Origin: an uncultured Acidimicrobiaceae bacterium
Lineage (GTDB): Bacteria; Actinomycetota; Acidimicrobiia; Acidimicrobiales; SZUA-35
Reading direction: 5' to 3'
Assembly (NCBI GenBank): GCA_947259095.1
Contig: CAMYLA010000059.1
Location: 1 to 52,027, forward strand
Length of the DNA stretch: 52,027 nucleotides
A model generated the notes under the pieces. It ran no database searches. It was not told the origin of the DNA and was given only the letters and a program-made list of their open reading frames with translations. The position numbers and the translations under genes were made by a program. Positions 46,980 to 52,027 of the stretch are shown here, one piece after another. The first letter of the stretch is position 1. Each line of letters opens with the position of its first letter.

Positions 46980-46985
46980 TAGCTT
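46980..46985 (+). promoter_or_regulatory. -10 box (TAGCTT), leaderless type
   Basis: Ends 7 nt before the GTG at 46993 and supports that start for DUF445. Confidence 0.5.
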
Positions 46986-46992
46986 GGAGCCG

Positions 46993-48252
46993 GTGGCTGA
47001 GCACGCGCTGATGACCGAGCAGGCCCGGCAACGGGACCTGCGGCGGATGAAGGTCGTTGCCACCGCGCTGTTCGTCCTGGCTGCGGTGATCTTTGTGTTG
47101 GCCAGGGCCTTCGAGGACGAGCAGGCCTGGTTGGGCTACGTCAGGGCCACGGCCGAAGCGGCCATGGTCGGTGCCCTTGCCGACTGGTTCGCGGTGACGG
47201 CCCTGTTCCGCCACCCGCTGGGGATCCCGATTCCCCACACCGCCATCATCAAGAAACGAAAAGACGAGATCGGCGCCAGCCTCGGCGGGTTCGTCGAGCA
47301 GAACTTCCTGACCCGATCGTTGGTCACCGAGCGGCTGGCCGCAGCCGGTCTCGCCGGTCGGCTCGGCCACTGGCTGTCGCAGCCGGACAATGCCAGAACG
47401 ATCGGGGCCCAGAGCGCGGCGGTGGTTCGCGGCGTCACCGAAGTCCTCCAGGACGACGTGGTTCAGAGCGGTCTGGAGTCGGTGATCACCGAGCGGGCTC
47501 GACAGGTCAAAGTGGCGCCGCTGGTGGGACGGGTGATCGAGGTTGCGGTGGAGGGTGGCCACCATCAGAGCCTGGTCGACGGGGTCCTGGTTGCCATCGA
47601 CCGGTTCCTCGACGACAACGCCATGTCGTTCCGCAACCGACTGACCCAGGAGTCGCCGTGGTGGGTTCCCGAGACGATCGACGATGTGGTGTTCGAGAGG
47701 ATCTACAACGCAGTGCGACGGTTCCTGACCGAGGTCAGCGACGACGAGTACCACGAGCTGCGGCGGGCCATCGATCAGCGATCGGCAAAGCTGGCGCAGG
47801 ACCTGCGGACCTCGCCGGCCATGATCGAGCGAGGCGAGGAGCTCAAGATGGAGTTCCTGGCCCACCCCGAGGTCCGGGCCTGGTCCAACAACCTTTGGCT
47901 GTCGATGAAGGCCGGGTTGATCGAGGCCACCGAGGATCCCCAGTCCGAGCTCCGTATCCGCCTCGAGCAGGCACTGGTCGACGCCGGTCGATCGTTGGAG
48001 GCCGATCCTCGGCTGCGGGCCAAGATCGACGAGTGGCTCATAAACGCCGCCGGCTACGTCGCCGAGCAGTTCCGGGGCGAGGTCTCGGGACTGATCGCCG
48101 CCACCGTGCAGAGCTGGGACACCGACGAGACCGCCGACCGCATCGAGCTCCAGGTCGGTCGGGACCTCCAGTTCATCAGGATCAACGGCACGCTGGTGGG
48201 CGGGCTGGCCGGACTGCTGATCTACACCGTGTCGGAGCTGCTGGTGGGTTGA
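46993..48252 (+). CDS. DUF445 domain-containing membrane protein
   Basis: About 419 residues from the GTG at 46993; the ATG at 47011 is an alternative. A first membrane segment lies near residues 19-38 (VVATALFVLAAVIFVLA), followed by GYVRATAEAAMVGALADWFAVTALFRHPLGIPIPHTAI, the best-kept DUF445 motif. A long helical region follows, and a final hydrophobic segment (GGLAGLLIYTVSELLVG) closes the protein, so both ends are in the membrane. DUF445 proteins (YjiN type) have no firm function. It is divergent from the VOC gene with 55 bp between starts. Confidence 0.9.
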   Translation: MAEHALMTEQARQRDLRRMKVVATALFVLAAVIFVLARAFEDEQAWLGYVRATAEAAMVGALADWFAVTALFRHPLGIPIPHTAIIKKRKDEIGASLGGFVEQNFLTRSLVTERLAAAGLAGRLGHWLSQPDNARTIGAQSAAVVRGVTEVLQDDVVQSGLESVITERARQVKVAPLVGRVIEVAVEGGHHQSLVDGVLVAIDRFLDDNAMSFRNRLTQESPWWVPETIDDVVFERIYNAVRRFLTEVSDDEYHELRRAIDQRSAKLAQDLRTSPAMIERGEELKMEFLAHPEVRAWSNNLWLSMKAGLIEATEDPQSELRIRLEQALVDAGRSLEADPRLRAKIDEWLINAAGYVAEQFRGEVSGLIAATVQSWDTDETADRIELQVGRDLQFIRINGTLVGGLAGLLIYTVSELLVG

Positions 48253-48273
48253 CCGCCGTCCGGTCCCGACCGG

Positions 48274-49242
48274 TCAGCGGCCGGACCCGGTGAGGTAGTG
48301 GGCGGGGAGGGTCAGCGGCTGGCGGGGGAGCTGCTGGAACTCGAACCGGTCGAGCAGCTTGGTCGGGCTGGTCGTCTCGCCGGCCGCCGCAGCCTCCGCC
48401 GGGAACAGCCCCAGTGTCGACGCCAGGAAGGTGATCACCTGGGCCGGCGACTCGCCTCGGTCCGCCCGGTCTTCGAGGGTGACAGCACCATGTCGTTTCG
48501 CCAGCCGATCCCCGTTCGATGCCAAAACCAGCGGCACGTGGCCGTATCGGGGTGGTGGGAGGTCGAACAGCTCGTAGAGCAACAGCTGCCGGCTGGTCGA
48601 CTCCAGGAGATCATCGGCCCTGACCACCAGGTCCACCCCCTGGGCCGCGTCGTCGATCACCACCGCCAGGTGGTAGGCCGGGGTGCCGTCGTTGCGCTTG
48701 ATGACGAAGTCGTCGATCTCGAACCGATGCCGGCCCATCACCAGATCGTCGAAGGTCCGGACCGCGGCACCGGCCCGGAGCCGCAGGGCCGGATCCCTGG
48801 TCCGCCCCCGCTGCGATCGCTGGGCCGAGGAGAGCTCCCGGCAGGTACCGGGGTAGTGGTGGCCGGCGTGGGCCAGGTTCGGGGCGCTGGCCGCCTCCCG
48901 GATCTCCTTCCTGGAGCAGAAGCAGGGGTACAGCAGGTCTGCGTCGGTCAGCCTGGCGACGGCCCGGTCGTAGTCGGCCAGGCGATCCGACTGGCGAATC
49001 ACCGTCCCGTCCCAGTCGAGTCCGATGGCCGACAGATCGTGGCGCTGGCTGTGATAGTGCTCGGGGCGGACCGCGGCGGTGTCAAGATCTTCGAAACGGA
49101 GCAGAAACGTATTGGTTGTGGTCGGACCCTGCCGGTGCCCTCGCTGTGGTGCCCGGGCGGCCAGCCAGGCCACCAGGGCGGTACGAAGGTTGCCAAGATG
49201 GAGCCTCCCGGTGGGACTGGGGGCGAATCGGCCTACCGCCAT
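48274..49242 (-). CDS. gluQ: Glutamyl-queuosine tRNA(Asp) synthetase
   Basis: About 322 residues from the ATG at 49242 (MAVGRFAPSPTGRLHLGNL). The class I aminoacyl-tRNA synthetase catalytic half is complete: the HIGH-like HLGN motif, LLRFEDLD, the zinc site CFCSRKE...YPGTC, and LAKRHGAVTLE as the KMSKS equivalent. No anticodon-binding domain follows, as expected for GluQ, which glutamylates queuosine in tRNA(Asp). An in-frame ATG at 49311 gives an extra 23 residues and cannot be ruled out. It implies the organism makes or salvages queuosine. Confidence 0.92.
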   Translation of the reverse strand: MAVGRFAPSPTGRLHLGNLRTALVAWLAARAPQRGHRQGPTTTNTFLLRFEDLDTAAVRPEHYHSQRHDLSAIGLDWDGTVIRQSDRLADYDRAVARLTDADLLYPCFCSRKEIREAASAPNLAHAGHHYPGTCRELSSAQRSQRGRTRDPALRLRAGAAVRTFDDLVMGRHRFEIDDFVIKRNDGTPAYHLAVVIDDAAQGVDLVVRADDLLESTSRQLLLYELFDLPPPRYGHVPLVLASNGDRLAKRHGAVTLEDRADRGESPAQVITFLASTLGLFPAEAAAAGETTSPTKLLDRFEFQQLPRQPLTLPAHYLTGSGR

Positions 49243-49438
49243 CGAGGCGAAACCACCATCCTCGGGGTCCAGGACAAAACAATCCGGAAATACAGCTGCC
49301 TCACTCCTCATCCGAGATGGCCCCGCCGGCCTGCGGCGTGGCGGACTCCTTCGAGGCTAGATGGTCACGACCGTAGCTGCAGCGGATTGGCCAAACCGAG
49401 CGGCCACGCCGAGACGGCACACAACAACCGACCGGCCG

Positions 49439-49444
49439 TATCCT
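49439..49444 (+). promoter_or_regulatory. -10 box (TATCCT), leaderless type
   Basis: Ends 7 nt before the GTG at 49452. Confidence 0.5.
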
Positions 49445-49451
49445 TGACGCG

Positions 49452-50954
49452 GTGACCGATGAACTGCGCTCGCTCGAGCCGGACCAGCCCATCATCCACG
49501 GAGGCAACAGCATCGCCCGGGTGTCAGCGGAGCTGGCGGCGGCGTTCCGGCCCGGCGACCGGCTCCTCGTCGTCGACCAGACCGGTGACCTGCTCCACAT
49601 CCCACAGGCCGAATGGCGGATCGCCACCGAGGCGGTGGGGGCGGCCCACAAGGCGTTCCTGGCCCTGGGGTCGGTTCCGGACTCGGCCGTCACGGACTTC
49701 TTCGACCGGTTCGCCGATGCGCTGGCCGACGACGATCGATTCGCCGGCATCGCCGCAGCCAACGCCGCCGACATCCACCAGGCCGAGGCCCGGGGTCGAT
49801 CGACGACCCGGCTGGCGCTGTCGGACAAGATGCGATCGGACATGATCGACGGTCTCCGCCTGTGGCGCGACGCCGACTCGGGCCGCGACACCACCCTCGA
49901 CGTGCTCCACCACGACGGCTGGCGGCTGGAACAGCGCAGGGCCGGTCTCGGTGTGGTGGGCTTCGTGTTCGAGGGTCGGCCGAACGTGTTCGCCGATGCC
50001 TGCGGCGTGATCCGAAGTGGGAACGCCGTCACCTTCCGGATCGGCTCCGACGCCCTCGGCACCGCCAGGGCAATCGTGGCCCTGGCCCTCGACCCGGCGC
50101 TCGAGGCGGCAGGGCTGCCGCCGGGAACCGCCAGCCTGGTCGACAGCTCGGCCCACGCCGCAGGCTGGGCCCTGTTCAGCGATCCCCGCCTCAGCCTGGC
50201 CGTGGCCAGGGGGAGCGGGGCTGCGGTGGCCCAGCTCGGTGCGGTGGCCCGCCAGGTCGGCACGCCGGTGAGCCTGCACGGCACCGGCGGTGCGTGGATC
50301 GTGGCAGGCGAGCAGTGCGACCCGGACCGGCTCGAGGCGGTGGTCGCGGCGTCGTTGGACCGCAAGGTGTGCAACACCGTGAACACCTGCTGCGTGCCGG
50401 CGTCGTCGGCCGAGGTGCTGCTTCCTCGCATCCTGTCCGGGCTCACCGCGGCGGCCGAGGCGGCCGGCGTTGCGCCGAAACTCCACGTCACCTCCCGAGC
50501 CGAACGGTTCGTCGATCGGGCCTGGTTCGATGAGACCGTCACCATCCACCGGGCCGACGGCCCGGCCGGCGAACCGAAGGCCGAACCGATCGCCTCGGAC
50601 CAGCTCGGCCGGGAATGGGAATGGGAGAGCTCACCCGAGATCACCGTCGAGGTGGTCGATTCGGTGGCCGAGGCCGTCGAGCTGTTCAACACCTGGTCGC
50701 CCCGGTTCGTCGCCAGCCTGATCAGCGAGGATCGCGATGAGCACGACCGGTTCTGGGCCACCATCGACGCCCCGTTCGTCGGGGACGGCTTCACCCGGTG
50801 GGTCGACGGTCAGTACGCGCTCAACACGCCGGAACTGGGCCTCTCGAACTGGCAGTTCGGCCGGTTGTTCGGTCGGGGCGGGGTGCTGTCTGGCCAGAGC
50901 GTGTTCACCGTTCGCAGCCGGGCGACACAGCTCGACCCCGGCCTTCACCGATAG
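49452..50954 (+). CDS. Glutamate-5-semialdehyde dehydrogenase-like (ProA-type) aldehyde dehydrogenase
   Basis: A 500-residue aldehyde-dehydrogenase-fold protein. From residue 90 onward it lines up with ProA: ANAADIHQAEARG, GVVGFVFEGRPNVFADACG, the cofactor glycine region ARGSGAAVAQLG, the catalytic Cys307 in KVCNTVNTCC, and WEWESSPEITVEVVDSV. Ordinary ProA has about 420 residues; the extra 80 N-terminal residues (RPGDRLLVVDQTGDLLHIP) look like a small beta-domain of unknown role. NADPH-dependent reduction of gamma-glutamyl phosphate for proline synthesis is possible, but no proB is adjacent. The GTG start is set by the -10 box. Confidence 0.82.
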   Translation: MTDELRSLEPDQPIIHGGNSIARVSAELAAAFRPGDRLLVVDQTGDLLHIPQAEWRIATEAVGAAHKAFLALGSVPDSAVTDFFDRFADALADDDRFAGIAAANAADIHQAEARGRSTTRLALSDKMRSDMIDGLRLWRDADSGRDTTLDVLHHDGWRLEQRRAGLGVVGFVFEGRPNVFADACGVIRSGNAVTFRIGSDALGTARAIVALALDPALEAAGLPPGTASLVDSSAHAAGWALFSDPRLSLAVARGSGAAVAQLGAVARQVGTPVSLHGTGGAWIVAGEQCDPDRLEAVVAASLDRKVCNTVNTCCVPASSAEVLLPRILSGLTAAAEAAGVAPKLHVTSRAERFVDRAWFDETVTIHRADGPAGEPKAEPIASDQLGREWEWESSPEITVEVVDSVAEAVELFNTWSPRFVASLISEDRDEHDRFWATIDAPFVGDGFTRWVDGQYALNTPELGLSNWQFGRLFGRGGVLSGQSVFTVRSRATQLDPGLHR

Positions 50955-51841
50955 TCGTCGCCGCCACCCACCACCTGGAGTGCAACCGCAGCGATGATCA
51001 GGGGGGCGCCGATCATCGCCCCCGCCGGCGGCACCTCACCAAAAATCATGAGGACGAGCACTGCGGCCCCCAGGGGTTCCAGCAGCAACGCCACCGCCAC
51101 GGTGAGCGAACCCAGCTTGGCCAGGAGGTGATTGAGTACGGTATGGCCGAGCAGCTGTGGCCCGGCGATCATGGCGGCGATGGCGAGCCAGGTCCGGCGG
51201 TCGTAGCCGGTGAGCTCGACCCCGGATCCGATCGCCACCACCAGGCTGGTGGCGGCGGCTGCGGCGTAGGCCCGACTGGCGTAGCCGGCGGTCGACAGGC
51301 TGGACCGCAGCCGGTCACCGGCCAGCAGGTAGGCGGCCATGGTGGCCGCCCCGATCAGGGCCAGGCCGTCGCCGAGCAGCGCCGAACGGTCCGCCGCTGC
51401 TCCGCCGAGACCACCGGCGGCGGCATCGGAGCCGGCGATGATGATGGTGCCGACGACGGCGGTGGCGATGGCAAACCAGGTTCGGGCCGGGGGCCGGTGA
51501 CCGCGCACCACCTGCACCACCGCGATGATGATCGGTGCCGTCGACACCAACGTGACCGAGGCCGCCACCGAGGTCAGCTCGAGGGATGCCAGCCAGGTGG
51601 CGAAGTGCACGCCGAGGGCGACCCCGGCGGCGGCGATGAGCCGCCACTGTCGCCGATCCGGTTTTGTGGTGGCTCGCCCGGCCGCCGGAGCCAGGATCAA
51701 GGCCCCACCGAGCGTCCTCCAGAACGCCAGGGCCACCGGCGACGCATCGGCCCACCGGACCAGTACCGCCGACGACGACACCGCCAGCACTGCGACCACC
51801 AGCAGGAGCATGGATGAGCGGTCGGCCCGGGGCGGTGACAC
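50945..51841 (-). CDS. EamA/DMT-family transporter
   Basis: A 298-residue membrane protein with about ten hydrophobic helices in two EamA repeats; the first begins SSMLLLVVAVLAVSSSAVLVRWADASPVALAFWR and the second near residue 150. The FWRTLGGALIL motif and the proline/glycine pattern LGSLTVAVALLLEPLGAAVLVLMIFGEV in the second repeat are typical. DMT carriers export or import amino acids, nucleotide sugars or similar; the substrate is not predicted. TAGTTT ends 6 nt before the GTG at 51841. Its stop overlaps the convergent ProA-like gene by 10 bp. Confidence 0.9.
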   Translation of the reverse strand: MSPPRADRSSMLLLVVAVLAVSSSAVLVRWADASPVALAFWRTLGGALILAPAAGRATTKPDRRQWRLIAAAGVALGVHFATWLASLELTSVAASVTLVSTAPIIIAVVQVVRGHRPPARTWFAIATAVVGTIIIAGSDAAAGGLGGAAADRSALLGDGLALIGAATMAAYLLAGDRLRSSLSTAGYASRAYAAAAATSLVVAIGSGVELTGYDRRTWLAIAAMIAGPQLLGHTVLNHLLAKLGSLTVAVALLLEPLGAAVLVLMIFGEVPPAGAMIGAPLIIAAVALQVVGGGDDYR

Positions 51842-51847
51842 CGTGCC

Positions 51848-51853
51848 AAACTA
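51848..51853 (-). promoter_or_regulatory. -10 box (TAGTTT), leaderless type
   Basis: Ends 6 nt before the GTG start at 51841 on the minus strand. Confidence 0.55.
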
Positions 51854-51958
51854 GCCCCGACGCCGGAGTGGCCACGGCGATCCGGGTCGGCCGGTCCGGT
51901 CCGAGAAAACCCGGTTGGGAACGTTGAGATGTGGCTCGGATTCGGTCACGATGGCCCG

Positions 51959-52027
51959 GTGATTGCATCTCCTGAGTCCACAAAGCCCCTGCTGGTGATC
52001 ATGGCCGCCGGTCTCGGCAGCCGGTTC
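51959..52027 (+). CDS. Nucleotidyltransferase (NTP_transferase type), 3'-truncated
   Basis: Only 23 codons are visible from the GTG at 51959. LLVIMAAGLGSRF is the nucleotide-binding strand and glycine-rich loop of sugar-phosphate nucleotidyltransferases and related proteins. The rest lies beyond the window, so the exact enzyme is unknown. Confidence 0.7.
   Translation, partial: MIASPESTKPLLVIMAAGLGSRF

Overview
The window is GC-rich, densely packed bacterial DNA with about 39 protein genes, short intergenic gaps and no rRNA, tRNA, CRISPR array or insertion sequence that I can see. The gene content points to an actinobacterium: a mycothiol-dependent isomerase-family protein, F420/deazaflavin-type reductases, an SCO6745-family protein and a DUF4916 protein. 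An Acidimicrobiia-like (Ilumatobacter-type) origin is my inference, not proven. Seventeen genes carry a TANNNT hexamer that ends 6-8 nt before the start codon, the layout of leaderless transcripts known from actinobacteria.

Left part (1-19 kb): a 5'-truncated gene, an ABC-2 exporter pair, a PH-like membrane protein, a LacZ-type beta-galactosidase, a decayed secreted ExeM/NucH-type nuclease, an amino-acid permease with regulatory domains, a luciferase-like oxidoreductase divergent from a PPOX/SnoaL/PhzF operon, and a fused hydantoinase/5-oxoprolinase operonic with an SDR.

Centre (20-26.6 kb): a HerA-like ATPase, SbcD (Mre11), SbcC (Rad50) and a NurA-type nuclease in one tight operon, recalling the archaeal HerA-NurA-Mre11-Rad50 end-resection set. 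The sbcD-sbcC junction is a 29-bp tandem repeat that creates three 10-codon mini-ORFs chained by ATGA overlaps. The NurA gene has a frame disruption near its 5' end. An RNA methyltransferase follows.

Right part (27-52 kb): a mycothiol-type isomerase, a META lipoprotein, a purine-salvage/catabolism-like group (guanine-deaminase-like protein, xanthine-dehydrogenase-type FAD/FeS fusion and molybdenum subunit), a DUF1800-DUF1501 secreted pair, then the most striking gene: an ArsC-family gene in which an in-frame TGA replaces the catalytic Cys12, with a strong hairpin directly downstream. This is best read as a selenocysteine-containing ArsC that a standard gene caller would truncate. It is followed by a DUF4916 gene, and the rest is a polar amino-acid ABC importer, an aminotransferase, an M20 amidohydrolase, a flippase-like membrane protein, DUF445, GluQ, a ProA-like dehydrogenase, an EamA transporter and the start of a nucleotidyltransferase.
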